Shown: positions 23,686 through 31,597 of the stretch, one piece after another
Layout: each line of letters starts with the position of its first letter
Position numbering within the stretch: position 1 is the first letter of the stretch
DNA from: Kofleriaceae bacterium
GTDB taxonomy: Bacteria > Myxococcota_A > Polyangia > Haliangiales > Haliangiaceae
NCBI GenBank assembly: GCA_018057825.1
Contig: JAGPCY010000042.1
Coordinates: 1 to 64,000 of the forward strand
Reading direction: 5' to 3'
DNA length: 64,000 nt
Position numbers and translations under genes: made by a program
The notes under the pieces: model-generated
Told to the model about the DNA's origin: nothing
Seen by the model: only the letters and a program-made list of their open reading frames with translations
The model's database searches: none

Positions 23686-25950
23686 TCACGCCGACGGCGC
23701 GGTCGCCGCCGGCCCGACCGCGGCGACGCGCGCCCGCAGGGCCGGCGCGCCGATCGGCTTGAGCAGCCAGCGCTCGGGGCCGAGCCGGTCGAGGAACTGC
23801 TGGGCGTCGGGGGTCGACACGCCGCCGGTCATGAAGACGAAGTGCGCGATCGCGGGATCGCCGGCGGCCTCGAGCTCGCGGTAGAGCTGGATGCCGGTGA
23901 CGTCGGGCATCATGACGTCGCACAGGACCACGTCGAAGTGGCGGCGAGCCAGCGCCGCCCGGGCGGCCCGGCCGCTGTCCGCGACCTCGACGTCGCAGCC
24001 GGCCAGGACCCGGGCCAGGCTGCGCGCTACTGGCGCCTCGTCGTCGACGATCAGCACGCCGAGCCGGGCCGGGACCGCGACCGGCGCCGGCGCCGGCGCC
24101 ACCGCCACCGGACCGTTCGCGCACGGCAGGTAGACCCGGAAGGTGGTGCCGACGCCGACCTCGCTGTCGACCTCGATCCGGCCGCCGTGGTCGGCGATGA
24201 TGCCCTGCGAGATCGACAGGCCCAGGCCGGTGCCCTGGCCGACGTCCTTGGTGGTGAAGAACGGCTCGAAGATCCGATCGAGCACCTCGCGCGACATGCC
24301 GCAGCCGGTGTCGGCGACCTCGACGACCACCTCGCCACCGACCGTGCGACCGGTCAGGCGGATGCGCTGGTGCGCGGCGTCGCCGTCGGGGAGCGCCTGG
24401 GCGGCGTTGACGATCAGGTTGAGGAACACCTGGAACAGCCGGCCCTCGCTGGCCATCACCGGCGACAGCCCGTCGACATCGATCACCACCTGGGCGCGGT
24501 GCTTGAGCTGCGGTCCAGCCATGGCCGCGCACCGCCGCAAGGTCTCGCGCAGATCGATCCGCGCGACCTCGCCGCCGCGATCGCGCGCCAGCGACATCAG
24601 GTCGCGGACCACGTCGCGGATCCGGACCGCGCCGAGCTGGAGATCGGCCAGCATCTCGAGCGGCTCGCGGGCCGCCTCGGGCGAGGGCGCCAGCCGCCGG
24701 ATCGCGGGCTCGAGCAGCTCGGCGTTGGACATCACGTACAGGAGCGGATTGTTGATCTCGTGGGCGGTGCCAGCGGCCAGGGTGCCGACCGCGACCAGGC
24801 GATCGGCGGTGGCCAGGCGGCGCTGCAGCTCGCGCTCGGTCGAGACGTCGCGGATGAGGAGCACCCGCGTGCCGCGCGAGCCCGGCGGCGCCGGCACGGC
24901 CTTGACCGACGCCACCACCGGCGCCGCGCCGGGGCGGACCAGGCGCAGCTCGCGTGGGCCGTCGTCGTCGGCCAGCAGGCGATCGAGGGTGGCGCGGTCG
25001 CCCTCGACCACGAACTCGCGCACGTCGACGACCCGCAGGACCCCGACCCGGAGCGGCTCGCCGGGGGGCCCAAGCAGCCGGGTCGCGGCCGGGTTGGCGT
25101 CGAGGACCCGAGCGCCGGCGCACACGACGACGCCCTCGCCGGTGGCGGCCACCAGGTGGCGGAACCGGGTGTTGCTGCGCGCCAGGCGCTCGCGGGCGCG
25201 GGCCAGCGCGATCTCCTGCTCGCCGAGCTGGACCCGCTTGTCCGCCAGGCGCTCCTCGAAGATCTCCTGCTGGCGGGCGGCGTGGCGCAGCTCGTAGCTC
25301 GCCGACAGCGGCGCGAAGCCGACGTAGACGTACTCGAGGACGAACACCGAGCCGAGGACCCCGGCGCCCATGAGCGAGTCGTGGAGCGCGGCCGCGACGA
25401 ACAACCCGAGGGCGATCAGGTAGCCGGTGCGACGGCCGACCAGGGCCGGCGGCATCGCTCGCAGGCGCCGCCGCAGCCCGATGCCGGCGAAGACGCTGGC
25501 CACCGGCAGGACGACCATCGTCAACCAGCCCGGGTGTCCGCCCAGGTGGACGTGACCGAAGGCGTCGCGATGCACCTCGATCGGCCCATCGACCAGCCAC
25601 GGCGTGGCCACGCCGATCGTCAAGAGCGCCGCCCCGATCGCGAGGGCCACGAAGCTGCGACGCGACACCGGCTGGCCACCGATCACCTCGACCGCGGCGA
25701 ACGCGAACCCGGGCATCAAGAGCCCGATCCCGTACTGCACCCGGATCGCCGTCAGCGCCAGGTCGGGCGGCGCCTCGAGGTGGACGACCCGCGCGACCGC
25801 GAAGACCAGCCCGCAGACCGTGATGCCCAGCATCGGCCACTGCGGGTGACTGGGCCGCAGTCGCCAGGCGACGGCCTGGCGCAGCGCGGCGAGCCCAAGG
25901 GCGCCGATGACGGCGAGGGTCCCGAACACCTCGGGGTGCGCGACGCGCAT
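23686..25950 (-). CDS. Hybrid sensor histidine kinase with C-terminal receiver
   Basis: The 754-aa membrane kinase has about seven hydrophobic helices in the first 215 residues, a short coiled linker, a PAS-like domain (about 265-365), and a kinase core with His397 in Ala-His-Glu-Ile-Asn-Asn-Pro-Leu. The N box is Asn-Leu-Ile-Val-Asn-Ala-Ala-Gln, G1 is Asp-Thr-Gly-Cys-Gly-Met, the F box is Phe-Glu-Pro-Phe-Phe-Thr-Thr-Lys and G2 is Gly-Thr-Gly-Leu-Gly-Leu-Ser-Ile. The receiver has Asp-Asp near 635 and phospho-acceptor Asp678 in Cys-Asp-Val-Met-Met-Pro-Asp, then Leu-Leu-Lys-Pro. ATG 25950 is favoured by a GATAGT -10 box. It runs convergent to the Ser/Thr kinase gene. The signal sensed is unknown. 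Confidence 0.9.
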   Translation of the reverse strand: MRVAHPEVFGTLAVIGALGLAALRQAVAWRLRPSHPQWPMLGITVCGLVFAVARVVHLEAPPDLALTAIRVQYGIGLLMPGFAFAAVEVIGGQPVSRRSFVALAIGAALLTIGVATPWLVDGPIEVHRDAFGHVHLGGHPGWLTMVVLPVASVFAGIGLRRRLRAMPPALVGRRTGYLIALGLFVAAALHDSLMGAGVLGSVFVLEYVYVGFAPLSASYELRHAARQQEIFEERLADKRVQLGEQEIALARARERLARSNTRFRHLVAATGEGVVVCAGARVLDANPAATRLLGPPGEPLRVGVLRVVDVREFVVEGDRATLDRLLADDDGPRELRLVRPGAAPVVASVKAVPAPPGSRGTRVLLIRDVSTERELQRRLATADRLVAVGTLAAGTAHEINNPLLYVMSNAELLEPAIRRLAPSPEAAREPLEMLADLQLGAVRIRDVVRDLMSLARDRGGEVARIDLRETLRRCAAMAGPQLKHRAQVVIDVDGLSPVMASEGRLFQVFLNLIVNAAQALPDGDAAHQRIRLTGRTVGGEVVVEVADTGCGMSREVLDRIFEPFFTTKDVGQGTGLGLSISQGIIADHGGRIEVDSEVGVGTTFRVYLPCANGPVAVAPAPAPVAVPARLGVLIVDDEAPVARSLARVLAGCDVEVADSGRAARAALARRHFDVVLCDVMMPDVTGIQLYRELEAAGDPAIAHFVFMTGGVSTPDAQQFLDRLGPERWLLKPIGAPALRARVAAVGPAATAPSA

Positions 25951-25958
25951 TGCCAACC

Positions 25959-25964
25959 ACTATC
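25959..25964 (-). promoter_or_regulatory. -10 box of the histidine kinase gene
   Basis: GATAGT on the minus strand lies eight bases before ATG 25950. The predicted transcript begins at about 25952. It suggests the kinase is transcribed separately from the ATPase operon that ends at 26007. Confidence 0.35.
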
Positions 25965-26006
25965 GCGCAAAACCCGGCGAGAGTCCCGTACCGATGGGGT
26001 AGGCCC

Positions 26007-28262
26007 TCACCCAGGCAGGGCGATCACCGTGAGCCCCGGGTCAGCCCGGGGCGCTTCGTCCGCGGTGACGATCCCGATCGCCCGATCGCGCAGCCCGGGG
26101 TCGGCGGCCATGCGCACCGCGAGCGGCGCGACCACGACCTCCTCGAGCAGTCGGCGCAGCGGCCGGGCCCCGAGGACCGGATCGACGCCGCGGGCCGCCA
26201 GGGTGGCGCGCGCCGCCGGGGACGCCCACAAGGTCAGGCCGCGGCCGAGCATGCCGGGCCGGGTCCGCAGCTTGGCGAGCTCGAGGTCGACGATCTGCTC
26301 GATCGCCGCCGCGCGCAGGCGGTGGAAGCCGACGACGTGATCGAGGCGCGCGGTGAACTCGGGTCGGAAGTGCGCGCGCACCGCAGCCGCGTAGTCCGGC
26401 TCCGCGGCGCCCGCGAACCCGACGCCGCCGCCCCGGGTCACGCCCAGGTTCGAGGTCATCACGATCACGCACATGCGCAGATCGACCAGCCGACCGAGGG
26501 CGTCGGTCAGCCGGCCTTCGCCGAGGACCGCGAGGAGCAGATCGAAGACCTCGGGGTGGGCCTTCTCCAGCTCGTCGAGCAGGATCACCGCCAGCGGCTG
26601 CCGACGCACCGCCTCGACCAGCGAGGTGCCGCCGGCGCCGACCTCGAGGAGCCGGGTCGCCGACCCCGGCGTCATGTACTCCGATAGATCGATCCGGATC
26701 AGGCGCTCGCCGTCGCCGAACAGGTAGCGCGCGATCTGCTTGGCCAGCTCGGTCTTGCCGACCCCGGTGGGACCGACGAAGAGGAGCGACGCCACCGGCC
26801 GCTCGGGGTCGTCGAGGCCGACGCGGAACCGGACCAGGGCCCGCGCCACGACCGCGCACGCGTGATCCTGCCCGACGACCCCGGCGGCCAAGGCCTCCGC
26901 GATCGCTGCCGCGCCGATCGGGCGATCGTCGGCGACCAGCTCGACCGGCAACCCCGACCACCGGGCGAAGGCGGCGGTCACGTCGCGCGGCAGGACCATC
27001 GTCGGCGGCGGGCTGGCGTCCTGACACCACCAGTCGAGGAGCGCCAGGGCCTTGCCGGGGAAGCGCTGATCGCGGCGGAACCCGGCGCACAGCGCCAGGA
27101 GCCGTCGCACCGCCGCCGGGTGCAGCTCGACCTCGGGGCGCTTGCGCCGCAGGTAGGCCAGGGCGATCGGCGCGACCTCGTCGGGGCCGGGCTCGTCGAG
27201 GCGGACCACCGCGAAGGCGTCGACCAGCGCCGGGTGGCGGCGGCGCAGGCGGGCCAGCTCCGACGGCGAGCACTCGGCGATCAGCCGCAGCTCGCCGGCG
27301 ACCACCGCCGGCAACCACAGCTCGGCGATCGACGCGCCGTCGCCCTGGGCCGCGGCCAGCTCGGCCAGGCGATCGACGAACAGCCAGTCGTCGGTGCCGC
27401 CCAGCTCGCGCGCCACCGCCAGGCAGCGCTCCTGCCACATGCCGAGGTAGGTCATGCCGGCGGTCAGGTGGGCCGCCGAGGTCGCCCACAGCCGTCGCCG
27501 CCGCGGCCCGTCGCCGAGGTGCTTGGCCAGGCGGCGGACCAGCGCGCTCTTGCCGACCCCGGGCTCGCCGACCAGGAGCACCGAGCGCGGCGGCACAGCG
27601 TCGACAGCGGCCACGACCGAGGTGGCCGCGGCCAGCTCGCCGACCGGCGGCGCGAGCTGGCGCCGCCGCAGCTTGCCGGTCCAGTCGTCGGCGACCGCGG
27701 CCACGGTCGGCGGCGGCGGGTCGGCGGCGTCGTCGTCGCGATCGTCGTCGGCGGCGAACCGGGCCGGCGCCCACGGCTCGATCCACTCGCGGACCCCGGC
27801 GCGCAGATCGAGGACGTCGTGGGGCGCGGTGCCGAGGACCGCCGCCGCGACCGCGGCGCGGATCACCTCGGCGGCGTCGTCGAGGGCCTCGAGGGCCAGC
27901 GACCAGCCGAACCGCGGCACCAGGACCCGCACGACCGGGCCGTCGTCGTAGGCGGCGAAGGCCACGCGCAGCGGCACGACCCGGCTGCCGATCACCCAGG
28001 TGCCCTCGGCGGCGACCCGCGGCCGCAGCTCGATCGCGACCCGGCGCAGGCCGAGCTCCTCGGTGAAGCGGTACAGGTCGAGGTCGCCGTCGGCCGCCGC
28101 CGCGACCAGGGCCGGCTCGAGCGCGGCCAGCACCTCGTCGACGGTGTCGCCCCACGCCGCCGGCGCCGGCGGCGCGAACAGCCGCGCCCGCCGCCGCATC
28201 AGCACCCCGACCAGCTTGCCGCCGTCGTGCTCGGTCAGGAACACCCGGAAGCTCGGCTTCAT
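26007..28262 (-). CDS. ClpA/ClpB-like double AAA+ ATPase 1 (751 aa)
   Basis: Third and last gene of a coupled ATPase operon. Residues 1-150 form a beta-rich N-domain that is not the usual Clp-N repeat but resembles those of its two neighbours in layout. AAA+ module 1: Walker A Gly-Glu-Pro-Gly-Val-Gly-Lys-Ser (232-239), pore-loop-like Thr-Tyr-Leu-Gly (271-274), and degenerate Walker B Trp-Leu-Phe-Val-Asp-Arg-Leu lacking the catalytic Glu. Module 2 is complete: Walker A GPTGVGKT (497-504), Walker B ILLDELEKAHPEV (560-572), sensor 1 Thr-Ser-Asn-Leu-Gly, Arg finger in FRPEFTARLD and sensor 2 Gly-Ala-Arg-Pro-Leu-Arg-Arg near 698-704. Unlike the neighbours it has no long C-terminal extension. Probably an unfoldase or disaggregase subunit that works with the other two; no protease partner or ClpP-binding loop is visible. 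Confidence 0.82.
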   Translation of the reverse strand: MKPSFRVFLTEHDGGKLVGVLMRRRARLFAPPAPAAWGDTVDEVLAALEPALVAAAADGDLDLYRFTEELGLRRVAIELRPRVAAEGTWVIGSRVVPLRVAFAAYDDGPVVRVLVPRFGWSLALEALDDAAEVIRAAVAAAVLGTAPHDVLDLRAGVREWIEPWAPARFAADDDRDDDAADPPPPTVAAVADDWTGKLRRRQLAPPVGELAAATSVVAAVDAVPPRSVLLVGEPGVGKSALVRRLAKHLGDGPRRRRLWATSAAHLTAGMTYLGMWQERCLAVARELGGTDDWLFVDRLAELAAAQGDGASIAELWLPAVVAGELRLIAECSPSELARLRRRHPALVDAFAVVRLDEPGPDEVAPIALAYLRRKRPEVELHPAAVRRLLALCAGFRRDQRFPGKALALLDWWCQDASPPPTMVLPRDVTAAFARWSGLPVELVADDRPIGAAAIAEALAAGVVGQDHACAVVARALVRFRVGLDDPERPVASLLFVGPTGVGKTELAKQIARYLFGDGERLIRIDLSEYMTPGSATRLLEVGAGGTSLVEAVRRQPLAVILLDELEKAHPEVFDLLLAVLGEGRLTDALGRLVDLRMCVIVMTSNLGVTRGGGVGFAGAAEPDYAAAVRAHFRPEFTARLDHVVGFHRLRAAAIEQIVDLELAKLRTRPGMLGRGLTLWASPAARATLAARGVDPVLGARPLRRLLEEVVVAPLAVRMAADPGLRDRAIGIVTADEAPRADPGLTVIALPG

Positions 28263-31200
28263 TGACGGCTCCAGCGCACGTGCCACAGCGCGCGCACGAT
28301 CTCGGCCAGGCTGGCCCCGGTCAGGCGCGTCGCCCAGCCCAGGCCAAAGTCCTCGACGTCGGCGGTGATCCCGTCGCCAGCCCGGGCCGCGGGCGCGTAG
28401 GTCATGGTCCGCACCGCCGGCAGCAGGGCCTCGGGGTTGGCCGGGGCGGCGCGGCCAGCAGCGACCGCGGCCTCGAAGGCCGTCACCCGCGCGACGTGCT
28501 CGGTGAGCAGCGCGGCGAGCTCGGCCGCGCCGGGGCGGACCTCGACCCGATAGACCTCGGGCGCGTCGACCAGCGAGCGGAAGAAGTGGGTGCCGTGCTC
28601 GGCCCGGTAGGCGGCGCGGGCGAACACCTCGCGGACCACGAAGCCGCGGGTGACGTCGCCGACCGCCGGCGCCACCAGCTCGCGGAGCCGGCCGTCGACG
28701 CCGCGGGCCATGGCTTGATCGGCGATCCCGCGCAAGGCCTCGAGGAGCCCCCAGCCGAGCCCGGGTCGGGTCTCGCCGACCGGCGTGACCAAGACGGTCA
28801 CCGCGTGGGCCTCGGGATCGGTGAGCTCGTCGGTGTGGGCCAGGAGCAGCGTGGCCCGGGCCAGCGCGGCGAGGAGGACCGGCTGCGGCGAGGCCGCGCG
28901 GGTCCGCCGATCGAGGCTGCGGCGATCGAAGGCCGGTCCGGGACGGGGCCCCGACCAGCCGGCGACCGAGCGGCGCTCGGGCCGCCAGCCCTCGAGATCG
29001 TGGAGCTCGTAGCCCTCGGTCGCCGCCGGCAGCCGGCGCTGGCCGGCCAGCGCGGCCCGCAGCTCGACCAGCTCGTCGCCGTAGCGCTCGATGAAGTAGC
29101 GGACCTCGTCGGCGTGCGGCGCGCCGCGCACCGCGGCCAGGGCGCGGCCGACCGCGTCGTCGGCCAGCGCGGCGTCGATCCGGCGGGCCATCGCCTCGGC
29201 CAGCGGCGCCAGCGCCGCCGCCGCCAGCTCGCGGGCGGCGATGAGCGGATACTCGCCGCCGCGGGTCGCCAGCTCGGGGACCTGCTCGAGCTGGACCGCG
29301 ATCGCGCCGGCGTCGTCGCGCAAGCGCGCCACCGTCATGCGCGCCGGCGGCGCCGTGGTCAGGGCCTCGGCCAGCGCGGTCGCGACGTGATCCTCGAGCC
29401 AGCGCTTGACCGTGCGGGCGCCGAACCGCGGATCGAAGGCCTGGGCCACCGCGCGCTCGCGCACCGCGCGCCCGGCGTAGACGAAGACGTCGCGCTCGCG
29501 CAGGCCGCGCCGGCCCAGGAGCTTGGCCAGCTCCTTGTCGACCACCCGCGCCGCGGTCTCGGCGGTGAGCGGACGAAACGGCACCACCCGATCGATCCGG
29601 TTCCACAGCTCGGGCGGGAAGAACTCGCGCACCGCGGTCGCGATCTGCCCGAGCACGGCGGCCGCGCCGTCGCCGAAGCCGATCGGCGCGCCGACCCGGG
29701 CCCCCAGGTTCGAGGTCATGACGATCACGGCGTGGCGGAAGCTCGCGACCTCGCCGTCGGCGTCGGTCAGGCGGCCCTCGTCGAAGAGCTGGAGGAGCAG
29801 GCCGAGCACCGACGGGTGGGCCTTCTCGATCTCGTCGAGCAGGACCACCGCGAACGGCTGCTCGCGGATGCGCGAGGTGAGGAGCCCGGCCGGCGCGAAC
29901 CGATCGCCGACCAGGCGGGCCACCGCGTCGGGCCCGGCCAGCTCGCTCATGTCGAAGCGGACCAGGCGCTGGACGTCGCCGTAGAGGTAGCTGGCCAGGG
30001 CGGTGGCCAGCTCGGTCTTGCCGGTGCCGGTCGGCCCGGTGAACAGGTACACGCCCAGGGTGCGGCCGGGGTCGGCGAGCCCGGCCCGGACCCGCACGAC
30101 GACGTCGGTCGCGACCTCGACCGCCTCGTCTTGCCCGATGACCCGGGCCGCGAAGTGGGCGCGGACCTCGGCGGGATCGAGGGGCTCGTCGAGCGTGATC
30201 AGCCGCTCGGCCAGGCCGGTGTCGCGCGCCACCGCGGCCACCGCGTCGGCCGGCGTGACCTCGACCCGCGCCCCCGACGCGCCGGGCGGCGCCACCGCCA
30301 CCTTGCGCAAGAGCTCGATGGCCGCGCCGGGCATCGCCGTCCACGGGTAGAGCGCCGCCGCCAGCTCGGTGGCGGTGCGCGGCGTGAACGGGTGGATCTC
30401 GACCGGGCGCTCGGCCTCGAGGCGACGGACCTCGGCCAGGAGCAACGCCGCGGTGTCGGCCGCGCCGGTCGGCTCGACCGCGACCCGGGCGAACAGGGTC
30501 GCGAAGGTCGGGGCGTCATCCTCGAGGCGCGCCCACTGCTCGCGGGTCGCGGTCGCGACCACCACCAGCTCGCCGCGCTGGATCGGACCGTGGAGAAAGT
30601 CGGCGAACGAGCGCTCGGACTGCCGGGTCACGCCGAGCCGGCCGAACAGGTGCAGGTCGTCGAACCACAGGATGCCGCGATGGCGGCGGGCCTCGGTCAC
30701 CAGCGCCAGCAGCCGCTCCTCCCAGTCACCCAGGTAGCTCATGCCGGCGATCAGGCGCTGGCCGGCCAGGCGCCACACCCGGTGGATGCGATCGGTATTG
30801 CGGTGGAGCACCCAGCCGTCGTCGTCAAGGCGATCGCCGATCCATCGCGCCAGCAGCGTCGAGCGTCCGGATCCCGGACGACCGATGAGCACGGTCGGGC
30901 GCGGTCGTTCGCCGCCCAGCAAGCGGCGGAGCTGCCGGCGGTAGGTCGGGCGCGGCACGCCGAGCGGCAAGGTGCCGTCGATCGCGCGCGCGGTCTGATC
31001 GATCGCGAGCTGGGCCAGGCGATCGCTCGGGCCGTGGCCGAGGCCGGCGCGCTGCTTGCCCGCCCGCGCCGCCTGGGCGCGATCGAGGAGCGTCTTGGGC
31101 GCCAGCTCGAGGCCGAGCTGGATCAGCCGCTCCTTGCCGACGCTCTTGCGGGCCTCGATCGCGGCGCTGCCGTCGTGGCGCCAGGCCCGGCGGACGAAGT

Positions 31201-31597
31201 GCGGCGCCAGGCGTTCGGCCTCGGCGGCGTCCTCGGCGTCGAACCAGGCCTGCGGATCGGAGGGGTGAAACACCAGCAGGCGCTGCCCGGCCGAGGTGAA
31301 CCAGCGCGGCTCGAGCACGAACGGGAAGCGCCCGCCGATCCGGCCGCCGCGGCCCGGCAACTGCAGATCGAGCGACAGCGGGTGCAGCCGCGTGCCGGGC
31401 GCGCGCTCGAGGAGCTCGAGCTCGACCGGCTCGAGGGCGCGCACCGCGTCGCCCAGGGCCTTGGCCAGCGCGTCGCGCAGGCGCAGCTCGCTCTTGCCGG
31501 CCAGCGGCGCGACCAGCCCCGGGCGGACCAGGGGGATCCAGGTCAGCGCGCCCTCGTGGCGGCGCTCGAACACCGTGACGGTGAAGGTCCGCTTCAC
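28259..31597 (-). CDS. ClpA/ClpB-like double AAA+ ATPase 2 with release-factor-like C-terminus (1112 aa)
   Basis: Second gene of the operon; GTG 31597 overlaps the stop of gene 1 of the operon and its own stop overlaps the next ATG. A beta-rich N-domain (1-140) precedes module 1. There Walker A is Gly-Arg-Pro-Gly-Ser-Gly-Arg-Ser (239-246), with Arg in place of the essential Lys, the pore loop is Ser-Tyr-Leu-Gly (287-290), and Walker B is Trp-Phe-Asp-Asp-Leu-His. Module 2 is intact: GPTGTGKT (521-528), VVLLDEIEKAHPSV (584-597), Thr-Ser-Asn-Leu-Gly, an Arg finger in Leu-Trp-Asn-Arg-Ile-Asp, and Phe-Gly-Ala-Arg-Thr-Val-Lys-Arg. Residues about 790-1112 contain a helical stretch, then a segment whose order and spacing recall a class I release factor PCRF domain (Ala-Tyr-Arg-Ala-Glu-His-Gly-Thr-His near 996-1004) and the release factor C-terminal end (Val-Arg-Thr-Met-Thr-Tyr near 1062). 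No GGQ is present. The similarity is weak on its own and is supported by the paralogue. Confidence 0.78.
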   Translation of the reverse strand: MKRTFTVTVFERRHEGALTWIPLVRPGLVAPLAGKSELRLRDALAKALGDAVRALEPVELELLERAPGTRLHPLSLDLQLPGRGGRIGGRFPFVLEPRWFTSAGQRLLVFHPSDPQAWFDAEDAAEAERLAPHFVRRAWRHDGSAAIEARKSVGKERLIQLGLELAPKTLLDRAQAARAGKQRAGLGHGPSDRLAQLAIDQTARAIDGTLPLGVPRPTYRRQLRRLLGGERPRPTVLIGRPGSGRSTLLARWIGDRLDDDGWVLHRNTDRIHRVWRLAGQRLIAGMSYLGDWEERLLALVTEARRHRGILWFDDLHLFGRLGVTRQSERSFADFLHGPIQRGELVVVATATREQWARLEDDAPTFATLFARVAVEPTGAADTAALLLAEVRRLEAERPVEIHPFTPRTATELAAALYPWTAMPGAAIELLRKVAVAPPGASGARVEVTPADAVAAVARDTGLAERLITLDEPLDPAEVRAHFAARVIGQDEAVEVATDVVVRVRAGLADPGRTLGVYLFTGPTGTGKTELATALASYLYGDVQRLVRFDMSELAGPDAVARLVGDRFAPAGLLTSRIREQPFAVVLLDEIEKAHPSVLGLLLQLFDEGRLTDADGEVASFRHAVIVMTSNLGARVGAPIGFGDGAAAVLGQIATAVREFFPPELWNRIDRVVPFRPLTAETAARVVDKELAKLLGRRGLRERDVFVYAGRAVRERAVAQAFDPRFGARTVKRWLEDHVATALAEALTTAPPARMTVARLRDDAGAIAVQLEQVPELATRGGEYPLIAARELAAAALAPLAEAMARRIDAALADDAVGRALAAVRGAPHADEVRYFIERYGDELVELRAALAGQRRLPAATEGYELHDLEGWRPERRSVAGWSGPRPGPAFDRRSLDRRTRAASPQPVLLAALARATLLLAHTDELTDPEAHAVTVLVTPVGETRPGLGWGLLEALRGIADQAMARGVDGRLRELVAPAVGDVTRGFVVREVFARAAYRAEHGTHFFRSLVDAPEVYRVEVRPGAAELAALLTEHVARVTAFEAAVAAGRAAPANPEALLPAVRTMTYAPAARAGDGITADVEDFGLGWATRLTGASLAEIVRALWHVRWSRQ

